Below, piece by piece: positions 16,309-23,668 of a DNA stretch of 39,594 bases. The position numbers and the translations under genes were made by a program. The notes below the pieces were generated by a model. The model worked only from the letters and a program-made list of their open reading frames with translations. It ran no database searches and was not told the origin of the DNA. The DNA comes from Flavobacteriaceae bacterium (GTDB lineage Bacteria; Bacteroidota; Bacteroidia; Flavobacteriales; Flavobacteriaceae). Location: contig CANHRI010000024.1 of NCBI GenBank assembly GCA_947463515.1, positions 1 through 39,594 of the forward strand. Reading direction: 5' to 3'. The number at the start of each line of letters is the position of its first letter. The first letter of the stretch is position 1.

Positions 16309-16971
16309 TTAGATGTTCAGAAAGCGATCCAAATACTCAGAGCGTTCTTTCAAATTATTTAAAAATATATCATCGTGATGCTCAGAAACAATGGTGTAGT
16401 TATAACGTCTGAACGTTTGAATAATGTCGTTCATAGGGCCGACGGCAATTTTGACTGTGATTTCCACTTGATCGCCAACAACATCCGATATAAAAGCCCC
16501 CAGCATTTTTGCATTATTGCTTTCTACAATTTGAGCGATCTGACTCATCGCATAATCGTTCAAGCCTTTTTGTACCACAATGATTCCTCCTTGTTCTTTT
16601 AGAAAAGGCGTTTCATGGAAAAACTTGATAATATCTTCCAACTCATAATACCCTAAATAATGGTTGTTTTCATCGTCTAATACGGGAACGATATTGGTGT
16701 GATTTTTTGCAAAAACTTCCAAAACATCCAACCATATCATGCTTTTACGCGCAAAAAATCCTTCCAAAACATAACGGTATTCCGAGAGCGGCTTGTCCAT
16801 GTCAAACGTTTCTACATCGTCGGCAGCAATACAGCCTACATAAATGCCTTCCTGAAGCACAGGGAAATTAGAAAAAGGAACCTCCAAAAAGAAGTCTTGC
16901 GCGTCAGCAACGGTTTGTATACTGTCTAATGCAGCATGGTCGTTGGTGATGTAATCGTTGATTGCAGTCAT
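16309..16971 (-). CDS. CBS-domain protein
   Basis: 220 residues from ATG at 16971 (an in-frame ATG 18 bases upstream is possible; homologues as I recall start near MTxxxYI). Two CBS motifs: residues about 10-65 (SIQTVADAQDFFLEVPFSNFPVLQEGIYVGCIAADDV) and about 80-125 (WLDVLEVFAKNHTNIVPVLDDENNHYLGYYELEDI). The second half (about 130-200) looks ACT-like (IAQIVESNNAKMLGAFISDVVGDQVEITVKI). CBS pairs bind adenosyl ligands such as AMP, ATP or cyclic dinucleotides and regulate partners. Because it is directly coupled to nadK, an adenine-nucleotide sensor linked to NADP supply is plausible but unproven. Confidence 0.85.
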   Translation of the reverse strand: MTAINDYITNDHAALDSIQTVADAQDFFLEVPFSNFPVLQEGIYVGCIAADDVETFDMDKPLSEYRYVLEGFFARKSMIWLDVLEVFAKNHTNIVPVLDDENNHYLGYYELEDIIKFFHETPFLKEQGGIIVVQKGLNDYAMSQIAQIVESNNAKMLGAFISDVVGDQVEITVKIAVGPMNDIIQTFRRYNYTIVSEHHDDIFLNNLKERSEYLDRFLNI

Positions 16972-17034
16972 ACGGGAAGGATATTTCATGCAAAATAATC
17001 AATTTTTTCGTTCGGGTGTGCCGATTTTAACTTG

Positions 17035-17042
17035 TATTTTTG
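17035..17042 (+). promoter_or_regulatory. Candidate -7 box of pdxJ
   Basis: TATTTTTG fits TAnnTTTG and lies 21 bases before the pdxJ ATG. No good -33 TTG upstream. It lies in the 92-base divergent gap between the CBS gene and pdxJ. Confidence 0.4.
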
Positions 17043-17063
17043 CATAATTAATCCACAATTCAC

Positions 17064-17777
17064 ATGACAAAACTAAGTGTCAACATCAATAAAATAGCCA
17101 CGTTGCGTAATGCTCGAGGTGGAAATATCCCCAATGTTGTTGAGGCAGCTATCGCTATACAGCGTTTTGGTGCGCAAGGGATAACCATTCATCCAAGACC
17201 CGATGAGCGTCATATTCGCTATCAAGATGCCCGTGATTTACGCGGTGTAGTAACTACTGAATTTAATATCGAAGGGAATCCCCAGCATAATTTTATCGAT
17301 TTAGTACTCGAATGCCGCCCTGAGCAAGTAACCTTAGTGCCCGATGCTATTGGTGCAATTACTTCCTCAGCAGGTTGGGATACCGTGCGCCATCAATCGT
17401 ATTTGCAGGAGGTGATTGCCGTATTTAAGGCTCAGGGAATTCGTACCTCAATTTTTGTAGATCCCGATATAAAAATGATTGAAGGTGCCAAAGCAACCGG
17501 TACGGATCGGATTGAATTGTATACGGAGAATTTTGCGCATCAATACGCTTTTGGGAATGAACACGCCATTGCTCCCTATGCAGCAGCAGCGCAACGAGCA
17601 GTAGATTTGGAATTGGGGGTGAATGCAGGACACGATTTAAGTTTGGATAACATTCAGTTTTTTAAACAAAATATCCCTGGATTGTTGGAGGTGTCTATTG
17701 GTCACGCCCTTATTTCAGAAGCGTTGTACTTGGGACTTGAAAATGTGGTGAACATGTATTTGCAAAAATTGAAATAA
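17064..17777 (+). CDS. pdxJ: Pyridoxine 5'-phosphate synthase
   Basis: 237 residues, usual length. PdxJ condenses 1-deoxyxylulose 5-phosphate and 3-amino-2-oxopropyl phosphate to pyridoxine 5'-phosphate (DXP-dependent vitamin B6 route). Visible family marks: KLSVNINKIATLRNARGG at the start, ITIHPRPDERHIRYQD (catalytic histidine region), EFNIEGNP (glutamate), and the C-terminal VNAGHDLSLDN plus SIGHALISEAL. This is a TIM barrel. It is followed 9 bases later by the hydrolase and diverges from nadK/CBS. Confidence 0.96.
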   Translation: MTKLSVNINKIATLRNARGGNIPNVVEAAIAIQRFGAQGITIHPRPDERHIRYQDARDLRGVVTTEFNIEGNPQHNFIDLVLECRPEQVTLVPDAIGAITSSAGWDTVRHQSYLQEVIAVFKAQGIRTSIFVDPDIKMIEGAKATGTDRIELYTENFAHQYAFGNEHAIAPYAAAAQRAVDLELGVNAGHDLSLDNIQFFKQNIPGLLEVSIGHALISEALYLGLENVVNMYLQKLK

Positions 17778-17786
17778 ACGAAAAAG

Positions 17787-18560
17787 ATGGCACCAATTTT
17801 ACATTCAAGAATTGAAGGCGAAGGCTTTCCTTTGTTGATTATCCATGGGTTTATGGGAATGTCTGACAATTGGAAGTCGTTTGCACCGCAATACGCATCG
17901 TTAGGTTATCAAGTTCATTTGCTCGATTTACGAAACCACGGCAGAAGTTTCCATGCTGATGCCTTCAATTATGAATTGATGATGCAAGATGTGATCACAT
18001 ACGCCAACGAACATCAATTGAAATCATTTGATATCATCGGTCACTCGATGGGCGGAAAGGTTGCCATGTTGTTGGCTGTTCGTCATCCCGATCGGGTGCG
18101 AAAATTAATTGTGGCCGATATCGGACCCAAATATTACGCACCACATCATCAGGATATTTTGGCCGGACTCAATGCTGTGGATTTTTCTCTTCAACCCGAT
18201 CGTGCCCAAGTAGAAGAAATGCTGTTTCCCTTTATCCCTGATTTTGGTACGCGCCAATTTTTGATGAAAAATTTATATTGGAAAACTCCTGGTCAATTGG
18301 ATTTTCGTTTCAATTTAAAAGTGTTTAATAAGAAAATCGAAGAAGTTGGCGCCGCTTTGCCCGAGCATACGGTTTTTAATCATCCAACTTTATTTTTACG
18401 AGGTGGTAATTCGCGCTACATTATAGAGTCAGACTGGGAAGGTATTCAACGTCATTTCCCGCAAGCCGTGTTAGATACGATTCCTAATGTTGGGCATTGG
18501 CTTCATGCAGAAAATCCAAAATCGTTCTTTGAGATTACCGCGCGTTTTTTGCAAACATAG
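17787..18560 (+). CDS. Alpha/beta hydrolase (YbfF-like esterase)
   Basis: 257 residues. Classic alpha/beta hydrolase: oxyanion hole region LLIIHGFMGMSDNW (about 17-29), nucleophile elbow IIGHSMGGK with S87, and catalytic histidine H237 in NVGHWLHAENP; the acid is probably D/E in the LRGGNSRYI-ESDW region. The close sequence spacing fits the short-chain acyl esterase YbfF group. Substrate unknown. It probably shares a transcript with pdxJ (9-base gap) and ends at the terminator at 18582-18607. Confidence 0.9.
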   Translation: MAPILHSRIEGEGFPLLIIHGFMGMSDNWKSFAPQYASLGYQVHLLDLRNHGRSFHADAFNYELMMQDVITYANEHQLKSFDIIGHSMGGKVAMLLAVRHPDRVRKLIVADIGPKYYAPHHQDILAGLNAVDFSLQPDRAQVEEMLFPFIPDFGTRQFLMKNLYWKTPGQLDFRFNLKVFNKKIEEVGAALPEHTVFNHPTLFLRGGNSRYIIESDWEGIQRHFPQAVLDTIPNVGHWLHAENPKSFFEITARFLQT

Positions 18561-18581
18561 AAGGGTAATTTACTGCATAAA

Positions 18582-18607
18582 AAAAGGCTTCCCAACGGAA
18601 GCCTTTT
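18582..18607. terminator. Bidirectional rho-independent terminator
   Basis: Perfect 11-bp stem AAAAGGCTTCC / GGAAGCCTTTT with a 4-base loop (CAAC), flanked by A-tract and T-tract, so it can stop both the pdxJ-hydrolase transcript and the convergent T9SS gene. Confidence 0.93.
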
Positions 18608-18626
18608 ATTTTAAATCAAAACTGAA

Positions 18627-19445
18627 TTAGTTTTTGATGAATTTTTTTACAGCTGTACCAGCTTCTGTTTCAAGGTTTACCATGTAAACACCAGCAGATA
18701 AATCACCTACGTTAACAGCGATATCAGCAACACCGTTAGTGTCCAAAGATTTAACAGTTCTACCGTTCAAATCTACAATGCGGATTGAATTAACGATAGT
18801 GTTTTCAGTACTCTTAATGTTTAATACATTGTTTACTGGGTTAGGGAACGTAGAGAACGCAGAAGATAACACTTCATTTACACCTAAGTTACCAGAAACT
18901 ACGATATCATCTACAGACATAGAGTCAGCATCGTTAGCGATGTATTGAAAACGAACGCGAACATCAGCTTGACCTAAGTAAGGTGCCATATCGATAGAGA
19001 TGTTCAGAGTAGCATAGTCAGTGTAAGGACCGTAATCTTCCTCAACCCACTCTGTAGTCCAAGTAGCACCTCCATCGGTAGAAACGCGCGCTAAGATATC
19101 TCCATTTGGAAATGGATCAACTTGATACTCGTATCCACACTTGATGTTGAATGTCCAAGTAGCAGAAGAATATCCTACTAAACTGAACGATGGGCTTGTT
19201 AAGTGTGAATCGTCATCTTGAGCAATCCACCCTTTAGCTGCTGATTTACCTCCAGTAATGTTGAAGGTTGTTTGTCCAGAAGCGTTGAAAATAGTTGTTG
19301 TAAAACCCCAAGGACGAGTAGCAACCAATGTTTCTGTTGTCCAACCTGTTGGAGGCCAATCAGTTCCTTGAAAATCCTGTGTAAGGATTTGGCTAAATCC
19401 AAAAGAAGAAGCCATCAATGTTAAAGAAAGTAATAGTTTTTTCAT
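18627..19445 (-). CDS. T9SS-exported protein with choice-of-anchor J-like domain
   Basis: 272 residues from ATG at 19445. Signal peptide MKKLLLSLTLMASSFGFSQ, then a cleaved-adhesin / choice-of-anchor-J-type beta-sandwich (about 20-190: DFQGTDWPPTGW, FNIKCGYEYQ, ARVSTDGGATWT, SVDDIVVSGN), then a type A T9SS sorting domain of about 75 residues (FSTFPNPVNNVLNIK ... GVYMVNLETEAGTAVKKFIKN). The signal peptide takes it across the inner membrane, and the sorting domain through T9SS to the cell surface or medium. Codon use is notably optimised (GGT, GCT, TCT, AAC, TAC) compared with neighbours, suggesting high expression. No catalytic residues recognised; probably adhesin-like or structural. Confidence 0.9.
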   Translation of the reverse strand: MKKLLLSLTLMASSFGFSQILTQDFQGTDWPPTGWTTETLVATRPWGFTTTIFNASGQTTFNITGGKSAAKGWIAQDDDSHLTSPSFSLVGYSSATWTFNIKCGYEYQVDPFPNGDILARVSTDGGATWTTEWVEEDYGPYTDYATLNISIDMAPYLGQADVRVRFQYIANDADSMSVDDIVVSGNLGVNEVLSSAFSTFPNPVNNVLNIKSTENTIVNSIRIVDLNGRTVKSLDTNGVADIAVNVGDLSAGVYMVNLETEAGTAVKKFIKN

Positions 19446-19470
19446 GTACATAAATTTATTAATTACAAAG

Positions 19471-19501
19471 CAAATCTAAGTAATTTTATTATTTCTCACA
19501 A
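19471..19501 (-). promoter_or_regulatory. Candidate promoter of the T9SS-exported protein
   Basis: On the minus strand TTG (19499-19501), 20-base spacer, TAGATTTG (19471-19478): a full match to the phylum consensus. Leader of about 20 bases to the ATG. Confidence 0.55.
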
Positions 19502-19540
19502 TTTTTTTTACCTTTAAAGCTGTTAAAATTTATTGCTTTT

Positions 19541-19888
19541 ATGAAGAAACTTCTTGTACGTGTGCTAGTAACCGCTTTGTTGGTGATGATTATCCCTTGT
19601 TTTTTGAAGGGAATTGTGGTCGATGCCTTTACAACAGCGTTGACGGTGGCATTGGTTTTAGGGGTGTTAAACCTCTTTGTAAAACCTATTTTCGTTCTTT
19701 TTACCCTGCCGATCACGGTTTTTAGTCTAGGATTATTTTTGTTAGTCATCAACGGAATGATGATTATGCTTTGCGATTATTTTGTCGATGGATTTGATGT
19801 CAAAAATATCGGATGGGCCATGCTTTTTAGTGTAGTGCTTACGCTCTCGCAGTCACTAGTTTACAAGTTGACCGAGCTTAAAAAATAA
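19541..19888 (+). CDS. Small membrane protein, phage holin family 4 / superfamily IV type
   Basis: 115 residues with about four hydrophobic helices (5-24, 28-46, 49-73, 90-110). The pattern GVLNLFVKPIFVLFTLPITVFSLGLFLLVINGMM matches the PF04020-type family annotated as phage holin family 4. Most members are chromosomal in Bacteroidota and are not part of prophages; no phage gene is visible around it. Function unknown. It diverges from the T9SS gene and precedes trigger factor by 94 bases. Confidence 0.82.
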   Translation: MKKLLVRVLVTALLVMIIPCFLKGIVVDAFTTALTVALVLGVLNLFVKPIFVLFTLPITVFSLGLFLLVINGMMIMLCDYFVDGFDVKNIGWAMLFSVVLTLSQSLVYKLTELKK

Positions 19889-19914
19889 GAGTTTAAAAAT
19901 CAATAGAATAAAAC

Positions 19915-19945
19915 TTGGACGGGTTGCAGAAAAATTATACTTTTG
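19915..19945 (+). promoter_or_regulatory. Candidate promoter of tig, overlapped by an inverted repeat
   Basis: TTG (19915-19917), 20-base spacer, TACTTTTG (19938-19945) matches the consensus; the tig ATG is 38 bases downstream. The 8-bp inverted repeat GGGTTGCA (19921-19928) / TGCAACCC (19944-19951) spans the -7 box. Confidence 0.55.
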
Positions 19946-19982
19946 CAACCCGATTTTATATACTAAAAATTAGTTCCATCTC

Positions 19983-21317
19983 ATGAATATTACAAGAAAT
20001 AATGTGGACGCTTTGAATGCAGTAGTGACTGTAGAAGTGAACAAAAGCGATTATGCAGACAAAGTACAAGAAGTGTTAACCAACTACCGTAAAAATGCAA
20101 GCATACCTGGATTCCGTAAAGGGGCTGTGCCGATGACTTTAATCCAAAAACAATACGGAAAATCGGTATTGTTAGATGAGGTAAATAAGTTGTTGCAAGA
20201 AAGTTTGAACAACTATTTAGTAGAAGAAAAATTGGACATCCTTGGGAATCCACTTCCTAAAGTTACTGAAGATTTCAATTGGGATACTGACGATTTTAAA
20301 TTCGAATTCGAATTGGGTCTTGCACCCGAATTTTCCGTTGATTTAGGAGCTAAAACTAGCGTGGTAAAATACAATGTAGTGGCTGATGAAACGATGCTAA
20401 ACGGTCAAATCGCACGCATCCAAAAACAATACGGGAAAGTTATTGCAAAAGATAAAGTGGAAGAAGGAAACGATGTAGCGGGAATATTTGTTAATGAAGA
20501 GCGCGGCATCAACAACCGTACAACATTAGACCTTGAAGATTTAGCCGATAAAAAAGCAATCAAATCTATCTTAGGAAAAAAAGTAGGCGACGTAGTTACC
20601 TTAAAAACCAAAGGTCTATTCAATGACGATCACAAATTAATGGACGTACTCAACATTGGTCACGATGACGTACACGGTTTGGATATCGAAGTTACCTTTA
20701 CCATCGATGAAGTAATCGGTTACGAGCCCGCTACCTTGGATCAAGAATTGTTTGATCGGTTGTTCGGACCCAAAACCGTGACTTCAGTAGACGAACTGAA
20801 AGCGAAAATCAAAGAAGATGCCGAGCGTCAATTTGCCCAACAAGCCGACCAAAAATTCTTAAACGATGTGACGGAGTTCTTGGTAGAATCAACCAAATTC
20901 GATTTGCCAGCTGAATTCTTGAAAAAATGGATTCAAACCACTGGCGAAAACCCAATCTCTGCCGAAGAAGCAGCCACCGAATACGAGCGCTCTGAAAAAG
21001 GATTGCGTTACCAACTCATCGAAAGTAAAATCATGAAGGACAACAATCTTCAAATTACGTTCGACGAATTAAAAGACTATACCTCAGGCTTGATCAAACA
21101 ACAAATGGCCCAATTCGGTCAAATGGATCCTTCCGACGAGGATGTTCAAGGCATCGTGGCCCGCGTCATGTCCAACCAAGATGAGGTGCGTCGCTTGTCT
21201 GAACAAGTGATGAACCAAAAAATGTTGGATTTGTTCAAAAACAGCGTGAAAGCCAAAACCAAAGAGGTGAACTACGAAGACTTCGTGAAAGCGATGTACG
21301 GCGAGTTGAAACACTAA
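19983..21317 (+). CDS. tig: Trigger factor, ribosome-associated chaperone
   Basis: 444 residues. The ribosome-docking motif GFRKG (residues 43-47, followed by AVP) identifies the N-terminal domain. A divergent FKBP-like middle region (about 155-240, EGNDVAGIFVN, KKVGDVVTLKTKG, HDDVHGLDIEVTFTIDEV) and a helical C-terminal chaperone domain (about 250-440, QVMNQKMLDLFKNSV) follow. Trigger factor binds ribosomal protein L23 and shields nascent chains; the middle domain here looks too divergent for confident proline isomerase activity. Own promoter and terminator; next come clpP and clpX, the standard tig-clpP-clpX order. Confidence 0.96.
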   Translation: MNITRNNVDALNAVVTVEVNKSDYADKVQEVLTNYRKNASIPGFRKGAVPMTLIQKQYGKSVLLDEVNKLLQESLNNYLVEEKLDILGNPLPKVTEDFNWDTDDFKFEFELGLAPEFSVDLGAKTSVVKYNVVADETMLNGQIARIQKQYGKVIAKDKVEEGNDVAGIFVNEERGINNRTTLDLEDLADKKAIKSILGKKVGDVVTLKTKGLFNDDHKLMDVLNIGHDDVHGLDIEVTFTIDEVIGYEPATLDQELFDRLFGPKTVTSVDELKAKIKEDAERQFAQQADQKFLNDVTEFLVESTKFDLPAEFLKKWIQTTGENPISAEEAATEYERSEKGLRYQLIESKIMKDNNLQITFDELKDYTSGLIKQQMAQFGQMDPSDEDVQGIVARVMSNQDEVRRLSEQVMNQKMLDLFKNSVKAKTKEVNYEDFVKAMYGELKH

Positions 21318-21647
21318 TTCAAATAATATTGCTATATTTGAGCGTCAAAGTCTCCTCGATTTTGACGCTTTTTTTTAAATACGTTCTTACGGTTTTTTGG
21401 GCAGCATTTCCGGCTTTTGTTTCGGTACCGTTGTGCCGCTCGGTTCTTGTTTGGCCCCTCAGGCGCTTCCTTCGGTCGCACTGCGGTTCCCACAATCACA
21501 CGACCGCCACTTCCGGTGACCTCCACGCCAATCCGGGCTGCAATTCCCTACAACCGTCACTTTGGCATTTCTATGAAAAGCGGTACAACCTTTGTACTCC
21601 TTTTCGCATCTAGTAAAAAAGAATATTAATTCATTTCATCACAACCT
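21318..21647. other. 330-base tig-clpP spacer with GC-rich element
   Basis: Contains the tig terminator at its left end and then a stretch with clearly different composition: 76 of 120 bases in 21421-21540 are G or C (63%), while flanking genes are AT-rich. Several short open frames exist but have no start context, no sensible protein composition and no family resemblance, so I see no gene. Short paired ends GCAGC-attt-CCGG (21401-21413) and CCGG-GCTGC (21533-21541) suggest a folded element. It resembles what I remember of GC-rich interspersed non-coding elements in flavobacterial genomes; unverified. Confidence 0.5.
21341..21377 (+). terminator. Rho-independent terminator of tig
   Basis: 9-bp stem AGCGTCAAA (21341-21349) / TTTGACGCT (21361-21369), 11-base loop, followed by a run of eight T. 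It ends tig transcription before clpP. Confidence 0.88.
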
Positions 21648-22304
21648 ATGAATTTCGGAAAAGAATTTAAAAAATTTGCGACGAAAAAGCACGGGGTCAA
21701 CAGCCTTTACTACGACAAAATCGTAGCTGGAATGACACCCTATATTATTGAAGAACGTCAATTAAACGTTTCGCAACTCGATGTGTTCTCTCGTTTGATG
21801 ATGGACCGCATCATCTTCTTGGGCACTGGCGTTGATGATTATGTGGCCAACATTATCCAAGCGCAATTGCTCTTCTTGGAAAGCGTCGATGCTTCCAAAG
21901 ACATTCAAATCTATATCAACTCGCCAGGCGGTAGCGTATATGCAGGCCTTGGAATTTACGACACCATGCAATACGTCAAACCCGATGTGGCCACCATTTG
22001 TACTGGCATGGCTGCGTCTATGGGAGCCGTATTATTGTGTGCCGGTGCCGAAGGAAAACGCTCGGCCTTACCGCATTCTCGTGTCATGATTCACCAACCT
22101 TCAGGCGGAGCGCAAGGCGTAGCCACCGATATGGAAATCAACTTGAAAGAGATGTTAAAATTAAAAGACGAATTGTACCAAATTATCGCCAATCATTCGG
22201 GACAATCGTTTGATAAAGTATACAAAGACTCCGAACGTGACTACTGGATGATTGCCGATGAGGCTAAAGAGTACGGTATGATTGACGAAGTATTACGCAG
22301 ATAA
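21648..22304 (+). CDS. clpP: ATP-dependent Clp protease proteolytic subunit
   Basis: 218 residues. The serine protease triad is complete: S124 in GMAASMGAVLL, H149 in RVMIHQP and D198 in SERDYW, with the downstream YGMIDEV. INSPGGSVYAG (90-100) is the substrate-strand region. The N-terminus carries about 20-25 residues ahead of the core, a possible propeptide as in other ClpP. ClpP assembles as a 14-mer barrel driven by ClpX or ClpA; clpX follows after 83 bases. Confidence 0.97.
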   Translation: MNFGKEFKKFATKKHGVNSLYYDKIVAGMTPYIIEERQLNVSQLDVFSRLMMDRIIFLGTGVDDYVANIIQAQLLFLESVDASKDIQIYINSPGGSVYAGLGIYDTMQYVKPDVATICTGMAASMGAVLLCAGAEGKRSALPHSRVMIHQPSGGAQGVATDMEINLKEMLKLKDELYQIIANHSGQSFDKVYKDSERDYWMIADEAKEYGMIDEVLRR

Positions 22305-22321
22305 TTTTTAACAAGCTACTT

Positions 22322-22366
22322 AGAAACTGAGCCACGAAACCTCAACCGCTCACTGGCTCAGTTTCT
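22322..22366. repeat. Perfect 13-bp inverted repeat between clpP and clpX
   Basis: AGAAACTGAGCCA (22322-22334) pairs exactly with TGGCTCAGTTTCT (22354-22366), 19-base loop. It is not followed by a T-run, so it is not a standard terminator. Directly after it, CAGCAGCT is repeated (about 22367-22382) up to the clpX start at 22388. It may be an RNA-processing, attenuator or translational control element. Confidence 0.7.
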
Positions 22367-22387
22367 CAGCAGCTCAGCAGCTTACTT

Positions 22388-23617
22388 ATGGCTAAAGAAG
22401 TTTTAGAATGTTCTTTTTGCGGACGTAAAAAACCCGAAACGAATTTGTTGATTGCCGGCATTAGCGCGCACATCTGTGACCGCTGTATCGAGCAAGCCCA
22501 TGGCATCGTATTGGAAGAAATTCGCACTGGAGCAAGCGCCAAATCGGCAGCCGATTTGGTGTTGAAACACCCAAAAGAAATTCGTTCTTTTTTGGATCAA
22601 TATGTCATTGGTCAGGAACAAACCAAAAAAGTACTTTCCGTAGCGGTCTACAATCACTACAAACGGTTAATGCAACCCCACGCCGCCGATGAAGTGGAAA
22701 TCGAAAAATCCAATATCATCATGGTCGGACAAACGGGTACAGGCAAAACCTTAGTAGCCAAAACCATAGCCCGTATGTTGGATGTGCCTTTAGCAATTGT
22801 CGATGCCACCGTATTGACGGAAGCCGGATATGTTGGGGAAGACGTTGAAAGCATTCTCACGCGGTTGCTTCAAGCCGCCGACTACGATGTGGCCAAAGCC
22901 GAGCGCGGGATTGTTTTCATTGACGAAATTGATAAAATTGCTCGAAAAAGCGACAATCCATCCATCACTCGCGACGTGTCGGGTGAAGGAGTTCAACAGG
23001 CCTTACTCAAATTATTGGAAGGTACCGTGGTCAACGTTCCCCCCAAAGGTGGACGAAAACACCCCGATCAAAAATTTGTGGAGGTCAATACCCAAAACAT
23101 CTTGTTTATCGCAGGCGGTGCTTTTGACGGTATCGAACGCGTGATTTCTAAACGCTTAAATCGACAAGCCGTTGGGTACAGTAACCAAAAGAAAGAAGCG
23201 GTAGATAAAGATAATTTGTTGCAATACATTATCCCTAAAGATTTAAAAGACTTTGGTTTAATTCCCGAAATCATTGGTCGTTTACCGGTCTTAACCCACA
23301 TGGACCCCCTCGACAAAGCAACCTTACGGGCCATTCTTACCGAACCCAAAAATGCCTTAATCAAACAGTATGAAAAATTGTTTGCCATGGATCATGTGGC
23401 TTTAACGGTGACCCATGAAGCGCTCGATTATATTGTTGAAAAAGCATTAGAATACAAATTAGGTGCCCGAGGCCTACGCTCGCTCTGTGAAGCCATTCTC
23501 ACCGACGCCATGTACGAATTGCCTGGCTCCGACGAGCGAAATCTTGAAATAGATCAAGCCTATGCCGAGCATGCTTTGAATAAAAACTTACTCAAGCGAT
23601 TAGAAATTGCTTCATAA
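22388..23617 (+). CDS. clpX: ATP-dependent Clp protease ATP-binding subunit ClpX
   Basis: 409 residues. N-terminal zinc-binding domain with C8-x2-C11 and C30-x2-C33. AAA+ core: Walker A GQTGTGKT, pore loop [10 protein letters not shown], Walker [14 protein letters not shown]-type loop [10 protein letters not shown] and sensor-2 region LGARGLRSL near the end. Unfolds tagged substrates and feeds ClpP. The ClpP-docking loop, IGF in E. coli, appears here as VGY (262-264, in RQAVGYSNQ). It sits directly downstream of clpP with a hairpin in the gap and ends at a bidirectional terminator. Confidence 0.97.
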   Translation: MAKEVLECSFCGRKKPETNLLIAGISAHICDRCIEQAHGIVLEEIRTGASAKSAADLVLKHPKEIRSFLDQYVIGQEQTKKVLSVAVYNHYKRLMQPHAADEVEIEKSNIIMVGQTGTGKTLVAKTIARMLDVPLAIVDATVLTEAGYVGEDVESILTRLLQAADYDVAKAERGIVFIDEIDKIARKSDNPSITRDVSGEGVQQALLKLLEGTVVNVPPKGGRKHPDQKFVEVNTQNILFIAGGAFDGIERVISKRLNRQAVGYSNQKKEAVDKDNLLQYIIPKDLKDFGLIPEIIGRLPVLTHMDPLDKATLRAILTEPKNALIKQYEKLFAMDHVALTVTHEALDYIVEKALEYKLGARGLRSLCEAILTDAMYELPGSDERNLEIDQAYAEHALNKNLLKRLEIAS

Positions 23618-23621
23618 AACA

Positions 23622-23651
23622 AAAAAACCCGATCCACCGATCGGGTTTTTT
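23622..23651. terminator. Bidirectional terminator between clpX and receptor gene
   Basis: 13-bp stem AAAAAACCCGATC / GATCGGGTTTTTT with 4-base loop (CACC). A- and T-tracts on both sides; stops clpX and the convergent outer-membrane receptor gene. Confidence 0.93.
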
Positions 23652-23668
23652 ATGCACTAACCTCAAAT

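Noticed and set aside
19541..19888. Prophage remnant, because of the holin-type family name
   Set aside because: No lysin, integrase or structural phage gene nearby; the family is widely chromosomal.
21329..21629. Two overlapping plus-strand open frames and one minus frame in the GC-rich spacer
   Set aside because: Low-quality protein composition, no start context, and one runs through the tig terminator.
22388..22657. Possible frameshift or short clpX start
   Set aside because: The zinc domain and AAA+ core are in one uninterrupted frame from 22388.
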